Assembly (NCBI GenBank): GCA_017504335.1
Contig: JAFVRI010000106.1
Location: 1-5,969, forward strand
Direction of reading: 5' to 3'
From: Clostridia bacterium
GTDB taxonomy: Bacteria > Bacillota > Clostridia > Oscillospirales > CAG-272
DNA: 5,969 nucleotides
The notes under the pieces are model-generated. The model did not search any database and was not told the origin of the DNA. It saw only the letters and a list, made by a program, of their open reading frames with translations. Of this stretch, positions 1 through 5,799 are shown piece by piece. Made by a program: the position numbers and the translations under genes. The number at the start of each line of letters is the position of its first letter. The first letter of the stretch is position 1.

Positions 1-212
1 AGGTGGGTCATCCCACCGAGTGCGGCTCCATTGATATGTACGGAATCGCAAGAGCACTGGTGGAGAACGGCTTTGACGGCTACGTACGTCCCGACCACGG
101 AAGAATGATCTGGGGAGAGACCGGTCGCTTCGGCTACGGCCTCTTTGACAGAGCACTTGGTGCCGCTTACATCGTCGGTCTCTTCGAGGGCATCGAAAAG
201 ACGAGAGCATAA
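1..212 (+). CDS. uxuA: Mannonate dehydratase, C-terminal end (5' truncated by window)
   Basis: This is the last 69 or so residues of UxuA, which dehydrates D-mannonate to 2-keto-3-deoxy-D-gluconate in cytoplasmic glucuronate catabolism. The reading frame is open from base 3 and ends at TAA 210-212; the real start lies upstream of the window, since the family is usually about 350-360 residues. The diagnostic stretch is RPDHGRMIWGE followed by GYGLFDRALGAAYIVGL, near-invariant at the C-terminus of UxuA. The Asp-His pair (93-98) belongs to the metal-binding and catalytic site as I recall it from characterised mannonate dehydratases. The GTG at base 3 is an internal valine, not a start. The gene is followed after 20 nt by a probable mannonate oxidoreductase, the enzyme that supplies its substrate, which supports the call. 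Identification is confident; only completeness is unknown. Confidence 0.92.
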   Translation, partial: VGHPTECGSIDMYGIARALVENGFDGYVRPDHGRMIWGETGRFGYGLFDRALGAAYIVGLFEGIEKTRA

Positions 213-232
213 GAAAGTGAGGACTTCTGACT

Positions 233-1069
233 ATGTCTATGATTTTTGAAAATAAGGTTGCCGTGGTAACCGGTGCGGGCGGTGTTCTCTGCTCCTCCTT
301 TGCCGAGGAGCTGGCTGCCAAGGGCGCAAAGGTCGCTCTGCTTGATCTGAATTTGGAGGCTGCCGAGACGGTTGCCGCCGCCATCCGCGCAAAGGGTGGC
401 GTTGCCGCCGCTTACAAGGCAGACGTGCTGGACAGAGCTTGTCTCGATGCCATTCACGAGTCGGTCAAGAAGGATCTCGGTCCCTGCGACATTCTCATCA
501 ACGGCGCGGGCGGAAACAGCCCCCGTTGTACCACCGCTCACGAATACTACGAGGACGGCGACGAGCTGACCACCGAATTCAAGACCTTCTTCAACCTGGA
601 TCGCAAGGACTTTGATTTCGTATTCGGTCTCAATCTGATGGGCACTCTGCTTCCCACTCAGGTATTCGCCACCGATATGCTGCACCGTGACGGATGCATC
701 ATCAACGTTTCTTCCATGAACGCCTTCCGTCCTCTGACCAAGATCCCCGCATACAGCGCCGCAAAGGCTGCCGTTTCCAACTTCACCGAGTGGCTCTCTG
801 TCCACTTCGCGGGCTGCGGCATCCGTGTCAACGCCATCGCGCCCGGATTCTTTGTAACCAAGCAGAATCAGGCCCTCCTCTTCAACGAGGACGGCACTCC
901 CACCCCCAGAACCGATAAGATCCTCAGAGCGACCCCCATGGGACGCTTCGGCAAGCCCGAAGAGCTGCTGGGTACTCTCTGCTGGCTCTGTGACAACAAC
1001 GCATCGGGCTTTGTAACCGGTGTGGTCGTTCCCGTGGACGGCGGATTCTCCGCTTACTCGGGCGTCTGA
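233..1069 (+). CDS. uxuB: SDR-family D-mannonate oxidoreductase (fructuronate reductase), UxuB/YjmF type
   Basis: This is a complete 278-residue short-chain dehydrogenase, probably interconverting D-fructuronate and D-mannonate with NAD(H). The nucleotide-binding motif is TGAGGVLC (residues 13-20). An Asp at the end of beta-2 (D38) favours NAD(H) over NADP(H). NGAGGN lies at 90-95, and the catalytic tetrad is N134, S161, Y174 and K178 with canonical spacing (27, 13 and 4). The segment between NGAGG and N134 is longer than in a typical 250-residue SDR and matches the UxuB-type SDRs of Bacillota, such as B. subtilis YjmF, which as I recall is about the same length. The start ATG at 233 has GAGGA (219-223) upstream at normal distance; a second ATG at 239 is a weaker alternative. 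It lies 20 nt after uxuA. The SDR fold is certain; the substrate rests on family resemblance and the uxuA neighbour. It is not related to the long-chain E. coli UxuB. Confidence 0.85.
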   Translation: MSMIFENKVAVVTGAGGVLCSSFAEELAAKGAKVALLDLNLEAAETVAAAIRAKGGVAAAYKADVLDRACLDAIHESVKKDLGPCDILINGAGGNSPRCTTAHEYYEDGDELTTEFKTFFNLDRKDFDFVFGLNLMGTLLPTQVFATDMLHRDGCIINVSSMNAFRPLTKIPAYSAAKAAVSNFTEWLSVHFAGCGIRVNAIAPGFFVTKQNQALLFNEDGTPTPRTDKILRATPMGRFGKPEELLGTLCWLCDNNASGFVTGVVVPVDGGFSAYSGV

Positions 1070-1070
1070 A

Positions 1071-1076
1071 AAGGAG
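1071..1076 (+). promoter_or_regulatory. Ribosome binding site that decides the start of the TIM-barrel gene
   Basis: AAGGAG lies just after the SDR stop codon (TGA 1067-1069), with a 9-nt gap to ATG 1086. It supports ATG 1086 over an in-frame upstream ATG at 1020. The earlier start would overlap the end of the SDR gene by 50 nt and add 22 residues that do not look like part of a TIM barrel. Confidence 0.8.
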
Positions 1077-1085
1077 CGTGCGATC

Positions 1086-1928
1086 ATGTATAGACTGAGT
1101 GCGTTTGCCGACGAGGCATCTCCCGAGATCCGCGGTCAGATCGCCGCCATGCACCGCAACGGCATTTCCCTTTTGGAGATCCGCGGCGTGGACGGTGAGA
1201 ACATCAGCAAGATCACCCGTGAGAAGGCAAAGGAGGTTCGCTCCCTCTTGGATGCCGAGGGCATCAAGGTTTGGTCCATGGGCTCTCCCATCGGAAAGTT
1301 CCACTTGGAGCGCGCTCCTTTTGAAGAGCATCTGGAGGATTTCAAGCGTGTGCTGGAATATGCCGACATCCTCGGCGCGGACAAGATCCGTATGTTCAGC
1401 TTCCATCCTGTTCCCGGTCTGACCGACGAGCAGATGCTTGAGCAGAATTTGGAGCACCTGCAAAAGCTGTATGAGCTGACCCCCGATTCGATCACGCTCT
1501 GCCATGAAAATGAGAAAAAGATCTACGGAGAAACCCCCGAAAAGTGCTTGCAGATCCTCAAGGCATTCCCCAAAATGCGCGCCGTATTCGATCCCGCCAA
1601 CTTCGTACAGTGCGGTGTGGATACCCTGAAGGCATGGGAGATGCTGAAGCCCTACGTGGAGTACGTTCACATCAAGGATGCGGGCGAGGGAGGAACCGTG
1701 GTTCCCGCAGGATTCGGCTTGGGTAACATCCCCACGATCCTGAAGGACTACTTCGCAAGAGGCGGAGAGGTCATGACGCTGGAGCCTCACCTGCACCTGT
1801 TTGCGGGTCTGGATAAGCTGGAGGACGGTGAGTCTTTGAAGCCCGGTGTCCGTACCTACCGTGACAACGACGAAGCCTTTGACGCGGGCGTCACCGCCCT
1901 CAAGGCGATCCTTTCGAAGATCGCATAA
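1086..1928 (+). CDS. Sugar phosphate isomerase/epimerase-like TIM-barrel protein (AP endonuclease 2 family)
   Basis: This is a 280-residue single-domain protein of the xylose isomerase-like TIM-barrel superfamily, which includes tagatose/psicose epimerases, inosose dehydratase (IolE), hydroxypyruvate isomerase and 3-keto-glycoside lyases. Residues placed like the family's divalent-metal ligands are visible: E141 in CHENEK, D169 in VFDPANF, H195 in VHIKDA and E233 in LEPHLH. The barrel starts with RLSAFADEAS (residues 3-12) and an EIRGVDG strand end (31-37). The start is ATG 1086, set by AAGGAG at 1071-1076; the stop is TAA 1926-1928. There is no signal peptide, so it should be cytoplasmic. 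It sits 16 nt after the SDR gene and 22 nt before the first Gfo/Idh gene. TIM-barrel plus Gfo/Idh pairs commonly act on keto-sugars, one enzyme oxidising a hydroxyl and the other isomerising, epimerising or eliminating. The fold is firm; the reaction and substrate are unknown. Confidence 0.85.
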   Translation: MYRLSAFADEASPEIRGQIAAMHRNGISLLEIRGVDGENISKITREKAKEVRSLLDAEGIKVWSMGSPIGKFHLERAPFEEHLEDFKRVLEYADILGADKIRMFSFHPVPGLTDEQMLEQNLEHLQKLYELTPDSITLCHENEKKIYGETPEKCLQILKAFPKMRAVFDPANFVQCGVDTLKAWEMLKPYVEYVHIKDAGEGGTVVPAGFGLGNIPTILKDYFARGGEVMTLEPHLHLFAGLDKLEDGESLKPGVRTYRDNDEAFDAGVTALKAILSKIA

Positions 1929-1950
1929 TTCCAAACAAGGAGATTGAGCC

Positions 1951-3144
1951 ATGGAACAGAAGAAAGTTCGTCTTGGCATTCTCGGACTCGGCAACATGGG
2001 CTCCGAGCATTGCCAGAATTATAAAGCAGGCAAGACCCCCGAGATCGAAGTGACCGCGGTTTGCGACCGCAAGCCCGCCCGTCTGGAATGGGCAAAGGGA
2101 GAGCTTGGTGAGGGTGTGGCGCTCTTCACCGATGCCGAGGCAATGATGGATTCGGGTCTGATTGATGCCGTCCTCGTAGCCGTTCCCCACTACGATCACC
2201 CCACCTACTCCATCATGGCGATGAAGAAGGGTCTGCACGTGATGACCGAAAAGCCCGCAGGTGTTTACACCAAGCAGGTGCTTGAAATGAACAAGGTCGC
2301 CGACGAATGCGACGTGACCTTCGGTATCATGATGAACCTGCGTACCGCTCCCTTCTATCAGATCATGAGAGACATCATCAAGAGCGGCGAGCTGGGTGAG
2401 ATCCGCCGTGTGACCTGGCTGGTCACCACTTGGTACCGTCCTCAGGTGTATTACGATTCGGGCGACTGGCGCGCGACCTGGTCGGGCGAGGGCGGCGGTG
2501 TGCTGCTCAACCAGTGCCCCCACAACCTGGATATGCTCTAGTGGGTCTGCGGCATGCCTTCCAAGGTCGAGGCGCACCTGCACTACGGCAAGTGGCATGA
2601 CATTGAGGTGGAGGACGACGTGACCGCATACTTGGAATTCCCCAACGGTGCCACCGGTGTGTTCATCACCTCCACGGGTGATACCCCCGGCTCCAACCGC
2701 TTTGAGGTGACGCTGGACAAGGGTAAGGTTCTTGCCGAGCTGAACGAGACCGGCAAGCATCTGACCGTGTTCCGTTCCGAGAACGGCATGACCGAGCAGG
2801 AGTTCTCCGCTACCAACAAGAGCCCCTTCGGCAACATGAAGTTCATCAAGGAAGAACCCGACGTCAACGCACACAGCGGCGGACATCCCGCTGTTCTGAA
2901 TGCGTTTGCCGCTCACATTCTCCGCGGCGAGCCTCTCTTGGCGGACGGTCACGAAGGCATCAACGGTCTGACCATTTCCAATGCCATGCACCTGTCCTCC
3001 TGGACGGGCAAGGCTGTGGAGCTTGCCAACTTCGATCATGACCTCTACTACGAGGAGCTGATGAAGAGAGTGGCGACCTCCCGCAGAAAAGAAAACGTGG
3101 TCAACATCGAGCCCGTTGACATGAGCAAGACCTACGGCGCGTAA
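1951..3144 (+). pseudogene. Gfo/Idh/MocA-family oxidoreductase interrupted by an in-frame amber codon (copy 1 of 3)
   Basis: Read through, this would be a 397-residue NAD(P)-dependent Gfo/Idh/MocA dehydrogenase, close to the 393 and 389 residues of the two paralogues downstream. The frame is broken only by TAG at 2539-2541 (codon 197). The N-terminal part carries the Rossmann motif GLGNMG (12-17), D39 after beta-2, EKPAGV (100-105) and GGGVLLNQCPHNLD (181-194). After the stop the same frame runs from WVCGMP to TAA 3142-3144 with no indel and keeps the paralogue motifs WHDIEVEDD, GINGLTISNAMHLS and DHDLYYEELMKRVATSR. The stop replaces a Gln found in both paralogues (LWQWICGMP), so a CAG-to-TAG change is simplest. 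ATG 2554, 12 nt after the stop, has no good ribosome binding site, so efficient expression of the second half is doubtful. The start is backed by AAGGAG (1937-1942), 8 nt away. It may be a recent nonsense allele, a sequencing error or a readthrough gene; the protein family is certain. Confidence 0.85.
2539..2541 (+). other. In-frame TAG at a conserved glutamine codon
   Basis: The codon lies inside the segment corresponding to HNLDLWQWICGMP in the two intact paralogues. Their matching codons are CAG at 3808-3810 and CAG at 5006-5008. The frame before and after is identical, so this is a substitution and not a frameshift. The preceding codon also differs (CTC Leu instead of TGG Trp), but Leu there is compatible with the wider family. 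Confidence 0.9.
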
Positions 3145-3158
3145 TCCAATCGCCGTAC

Positions 3159-3199
3159 CGTTTGGGGAGGGCAACGGTTGTTCCCTCCCCATTCAAACG
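3159..3199 (+). promoter_or_regulatory. Intercistronic GC-rich hairpin between the first and second Gfo/Idh genes
   Basis: GGGGAGGG (3164-3171) pairs perfectly with CCCTCCCC (3183-3190) across an 11-nt loop, within which AAC and GTT can pair further. An outer CGTTT (3159-3163) pairs with AAACG (3195-3199) after a 4-nt bulge. It fills most of the only long gap in the operon (81 nt; the others are 16-22 nt). No U-tract follows, so it is not a standard Rho-independent terminator. An mRNA-stabilising or processing hairpin that sets different levels for upstream and downstream genes is the likeliest role, which is inference. Confidence 0.6.
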
Positions 3200-3225
3200 A
3201 ATAAACATCAAAAGGAGATACGAAC

Positions 3226-4407
3226 ATGGAAAAGGTAAGACTTGGTATTTTGGGACTTGGCAACGTGGGAGGCTCCCATGCCAGAAAGCTTTTGGAGGGA
3301 CAGGTTCCCGAAATCGTTGTGGGTGCGGTTTGCGACCACAAGCCAGACCGTCTGGACTGGGCTAAGGAGACTCTGGGCGAGGACATTCCCCGCTTTGACA
3401 ATGCCGAGGCGATGATGGACTCGGGTCTCATCGATGCCATCGTGGTAGCCGTTCCCCACTACGATCACCCCAAGTATGCGATGATCGCCATGAAGAAGGG
3501 TCTGCACGTGATCATTGAGAAGCCCGCGGGTGTATACACCAAGCAGGTTCTCGAAATGATGAAGGTTGCGGATGAATGCAACGTGGTATTTGCCATCATG
3601 ATGAACCAGCGTACCAACTGCATCTACCGCAAGATGCGTGAGATCGTCAAGAGCGGTGAGCTGGGTGAGATCAAGAGAACCAGCTGGATCATCACCAACT
3701 GGTACCGTCCTCAGTTCTACTACGATTCGGGTGACTGGCGCGCAACCTGGGCAGGAGAAGGCGGCGGCGTTCTGCTGAACCAGTGCCCCCACAATCTGGA
3801 CCTGTGGCAGTGGATCTGCGGCATGCCCGCAAAGATCGACGCGCACCTGCACTTCGGCAAGTGGCACGACATTGAGGTAGAGGACGACGTAACCGCTTAC
3901 GTGGAATATCCCAACGGTGCTACGGGTACCTTTATCACCACCACCGGTGACTCCGCGGGAACCAACCGCTTTGAGATCATTCTGGAAAAGGGCAAGCTGA
4001 TCGCCGAGATCGAAGGCAGAGAGTGCAAGCTGACCATGTGGAAGTCCGACATCACCGAGGCAGAGTTCTCCAAGACCTGCCAGAAGCCCTTCGGTTCTCC
4101 CGAATTTGTAAAGGGCGAGGTGGAGACCGACGGTCAGAATCCTCAGCACATGGGTGTATTTGCCGCATTTGCAGCCAACATTCTCCGTGGCGAGCCTCTG
4201 GTAGCGGATGGCCGTGAGGGCATCAACGGTCTGACCATCTCCAACGCCATGCATCTGTCCGCTTGGACGGGCAAGGAGATCGACCTTTCAAGCTTTGACC
4301 ACGATCTCTACTATGAGGAGCTGATGAAGCGTGTAGCCACCTCCCGTTGCAAGGAGACCACCGCAGGCGCTACCGCTGCCGATATGAGCAACACCTTCGG
4401 ATCTTAA
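3226..4407 (+). CDS. Gfo/Idh/MocA-family oxidoreductase (copy 2 of 3, intact)
   Basis: This is a complete 393-residue cytoplasmic dehydrogenase of the glucose-fructose oxidoreductase/inositol dehydrogenase/MocA family, which oxidises or reduces a hydroxyl/keto group of a sugar or cyclitol with NAD(P). The Rossmann domain covers about residues 1-125, with GLGNVG (10-15), D37 after beta-2 (suggesting NAD) and EKPAGV (98-103) carrying the conserved catalytic Lys. The alpha/beta C-terminal domain has GGGVLLNQCPHNLD (179-192). H189 matches the catalytic His of inositol dehydrogenase, while the Asp expected four residues earlier is Asn (N185), as in all three copies here. The start ATG 3226 follows AAAGGAG (3211-3217) by 8 nt. 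It is most similar to the interrupted copy upstream, with long stretches nearly identical, and less similar to copy 3. If copy 1 is dead, this gene may supply its activity. The family is certain; the substrate is unknown, with a sugar acid, glycoside or inositol derivative plausible from context. Confidence 0.92.
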   Translation: MEKVRLGILGLGNVGGSHARKLLEGQVPEIVVGAVCDHKPDRLDWAKETLGEDIPRFDNAEAMMDSGLIDAIVVAVPHYDHPKYAMIAMKKGLHVIIEKPAGVYTKQVLEMMKVADECNVVFAIMMNQRTNCIYRKMREIVKSGELGEIKRTSWIITNWYRPQFYYDSGDWRATWAGEGGGVLLNQCPHNLDLWQWICGMPAKIDAHLHFGKWHDIEVEDDVTAYVEYPNGATGTFITTTGDSAGTNRFEIILEKGKLIAEIEGRECKLTMWKSDITEAEFSKTCQKPFGSPEFVKGEVETDGQNPQHMGVFAAFAANILRGEPLVADGREGINGLTISNAMHLSAWTGKEIDLSSFDHDLYYEELMKRVATSRCKETTAGATAADMSNTFGS

Positions 4408-4426
4408 CCAAAAATAGGAGCGTATC

Positions 4427-5596
4427 ATGAAAACCGTAAGAATCGGTATCATCGGAATCGGAAACATCGGTTCCGCCCATGCCGCAGGCATTTACCGCGG
4501 AGACGTTCCCGGTCTTACTCTGACCGCTCTTTGTGATCGTGACGACAACCGTGCCGAGGAGCTTCGGCGCGATTTCCCCGACATCCCCGTATTTGCCGAT
4601 GCCGAGGAAATGATGGACGCGGGACTTGTGGATGCGGTCATCATTTCGGTTCCCCACTACGATCATCCCCCTCTTGCCATGCTGGCATTTTCCAAGGGAC
4701 TGCACGTGCTGACCGAAAAGCCCGCGGGCGTCTACTGCGCCAAGGTTCGGGAAATGGTTGCCGCCGCCAAGGAAAGCGGCAAGGTCTTTGCCATTATGTT
4801 CAATCAGCGCACCAACAAGCTCTTCGCCAAGGCGAGAGATATCGTGCAATCGGGTGAGTTGGGAGAGCTGAAGCGTTCGGTCTGGATCATTACCAACTGG
4901 TACCGCAAGCAAAGCTATTACGATTCGGGCTCCTGGCGCGCTACCTGGTCGGGTGAGGGCGGCGGTGTCTTAATGAACCAAGCGCCTCACAACTTAGACC
5001 TTTGGCAGTGGATCTGCGGTATGCCCGTAGAGCTGCGTGCCGATTGCGGTGTGGCTACCGCCCACGACATTGAGGTGGAGGACGAGGCGACCATCTTTGC
5101 CCGCTACGCAAACGGCGCGACGGGTACCTTCATCACGACCACGGGCGACTATCCCGGTACCAACCGTTTGGAGATCACGGGAACCCTCGGCAAGCTGGTC
5201 ATCGAAAACAAAAAGATGGTCTGGCAGAAATTCTCCATGAGTGAGCGGGAATATTGCTACTCTCCCGACGACGTGAAGATGGAGACCGAGACCGTGGAGA
5301 TCGAGGACGAAAAGTACAACGGTCACCACCGTGTTCTTGCCAATTTCGCGGATGCCATTCTGAATGGCACGCCTCTTGTGGCAAGAGGAGAGGAAGGCCT
5401 CTCGGAGCTGACTCTCTGCAATGCCGCCTATCTGTCCGCTTGGACGGGCAAGACCGTGACCCTGCCGATGGACGATGACCTCTACTACGAGGAGCTGAAG
5501 AAGAAAATCGCAGGCAGCCGCGGTACCCGCGAGAATGCCAAAACCGCCCACACCGAATCGGGCAAGTACAACGACCGTTGGAACACCAACTGGTGA
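4427..5596 (+). CDS. Gfo/Idh/MocA-family oxidoreductase (copy 3 of 3, intact, most divergent)
   Basis: This is a complete 389-residue dehydrogenase of the same subfamily as the two genes before it. Motifs in order: GIGNIG (10-15), D37 after beta-2, EKPAGV (97-102), GGGVLMNQAPHNLDLWQWICGM (178-199, with N184 and H188 at the catalytic-site positions), HDIEVED in the C-terminal beta-sheet domain, and DDLYYEELKKKIAGSR near the end. It differs from copies 1 and 2 mainly in the N-terminal helix region (about 16-60), in the segment after GTNRLEI (about 250-305) and in the tail, which ends in a polar, aromatic stretch (YNDRWNTNW) instead of DMSxTxGx. Those differences suggest a different substrate or partner, which is inference. 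The start ATG 4427 has AGGAG (4416-4420) 6 nt upstream, 19 nt after the copy 2 stop. It is the last gene of the operon; the stop is TGA 5594-5596, about 155 nt before the terminator. Confidence 0.92.
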   Translation: MKTVRIGIIGIGNIGSAHAAGIYRGDVPGLTLTALCDRDDNRAEELRRDFPDIPVFADAEEMMDAGLVDAVIISVPHYDHPPLAMLAFSKGLHVLTEKPAGVYCAKVREMVAAAKESGKVFAIMFNQRTNKLFAKARDIVQSGELGELKRSVWIITNWYRKQSYYDSGSWRATWSGEGGGVLMNQAPHNLDLWQWICGMPVELRADCGVATAHDIEVEDEATIFARYANGATGTFITTTGDYPGTNRLEITGTLGKLVIENKKMVWQKFSMSEREYCYSPDDVKMETETVEIEDEKYNGHHRVLANFADAILNGTPLVARGEEGLSELTLCNAAYLSAWTGKTVTLPMDDDLYYEELKKKIAGSRGTRENAKTAHTESGKYNDRWNTNW

Positions 5597-5601
5597 TGAG
5601 G

Positions 5602-5645
5602 ACGCGGGGACGCGAGGAACGCGGGGGATGCGGGGGATGCGGGTC
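5602..5645 (+). repeat. G-rich 9-nt tandem repeat just after the last gene
   Basis: Five imperfect units with consensus AYGCGGGGG run head to tail (starting at 5602, 5610, 5619, 5628 and 5637; the first unit is 8 nt). They begin five bases after the final stop codon. The array contains G-runs at 5606-5609, 5623-5627, 5632-5636 and 5641-5643, enough in principle for a G-quadruplex on the + strand and so in the mRNA. The composition is quite unlike the A/T-rich sequence that follows. Its function is unknown. Confidence 0.7.
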
Positions 5646-5675
5646 GCTTTTAAAAAAGCTCCGCAAAACTTTCAT

Positions 5676-5698
5676 ACAAGGTATTGATTGATCCTTGT
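5676..5698 (+). repeat. Short inverted repeat in the 3' untranslated region
   Basis: ACAAGG (5676-5681) and CCTTGT (5693-5698) can form a 6-bp stem with an 11-nt loop. No U-run follows directly. It is short enough to be chance, and is listed because it is one of several consecutive inverted repeats between the last gene and the terminator. Confidence 0.3.
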
Positions 5699-5712
5699 GC
5701 ATTCTCCTCGTC

Positions 5713-5739
5713 ATTGTTTTTGTAAAACAATATTGTTTT
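5713..5739 (+). repeat. Three alternating copies of an 8-nt A/T element
   Basis: ATTGTTTT (5713-5720) is followed after TGT by its exact complement AAAACAAT (5724-5731), then directly by a second ATTGTTTT (5732-5739). The last two units form a perfect 16-bp palindrome. The middle unit could pair with either flank in RNA, giving two exclusive hairpins, the second followed by T residues. This could be an operator-like site, a weak terminator ahead of the main one, or simple A/T-rich sequence. The repeat is directly visible; any role is speculative. Confidence 0.5.
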
Positions 5740-5752
5740 TTCTCTGAGGTTG

Positions 5753-5799
5753 AAAACCGTCGGACCCTGCTGCGTCCCGACGGTTTTCTTCTTTTTTTA
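5753..5799 (+). terminator. Rho-independent transcription terminator of the operon
   Basis: AAAACCGTCGG (5753-5763) pairs perfectly with CCGACGGTTTT (5777-5787), an 11-bp stem extendable by two pairs past a bulged C, with a loop containing CTGCTG. A T-rich tract (5788-5799) follows immediately. It ends the + strand operon about 155 nt after the last stop codon. The A-run on the left arm gives a U-run in the opposite direction as well, so it may act bidirectionally. Confidence 0.9.

Noticed and set aside
1020..1085. Upstream in-frame ATG at 1020 as start of the TIM-barrel gene
   Set aside because: It would overlap the SDR gene by 50 nt and add residues without family resemblance; ATG 1086 has an AAGGAG at the right distance.
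2554..3144. Separate gene starting at ATG 2554
   Set aside because: It is the second half of the interrupted Gfo/Idh gene in the same frame and begins in the middle of a conserved motif (CGMP). No good ribosome binding site precedes the ATG, and half of the C-terminal domain alone should not be an enzyme.
167..4254. Long open frames on the minus strand opposite the SDR, TIM-barrel and Gfo/Idh genes (up to about 430 codons, e.g. 1900-3192)
   Set aside because: They are antisense to confidently identified genes, lack ribosome binding sites and show no recognisable domains. They arise from codon bias, and recur in equivalent places because the + strand genes are paralogues.
5602..5645. CRISPR array
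   Set aside because: The units are 9 nt with no spacers, so this is a simple tandem repeat.
5646..5659. GCTTTTAAAAAAGC as a terminator or operator
   Set aside because: The stem would have a 2-nt loop and is almost all A/T; with no U-tract after it, it is likely chance.
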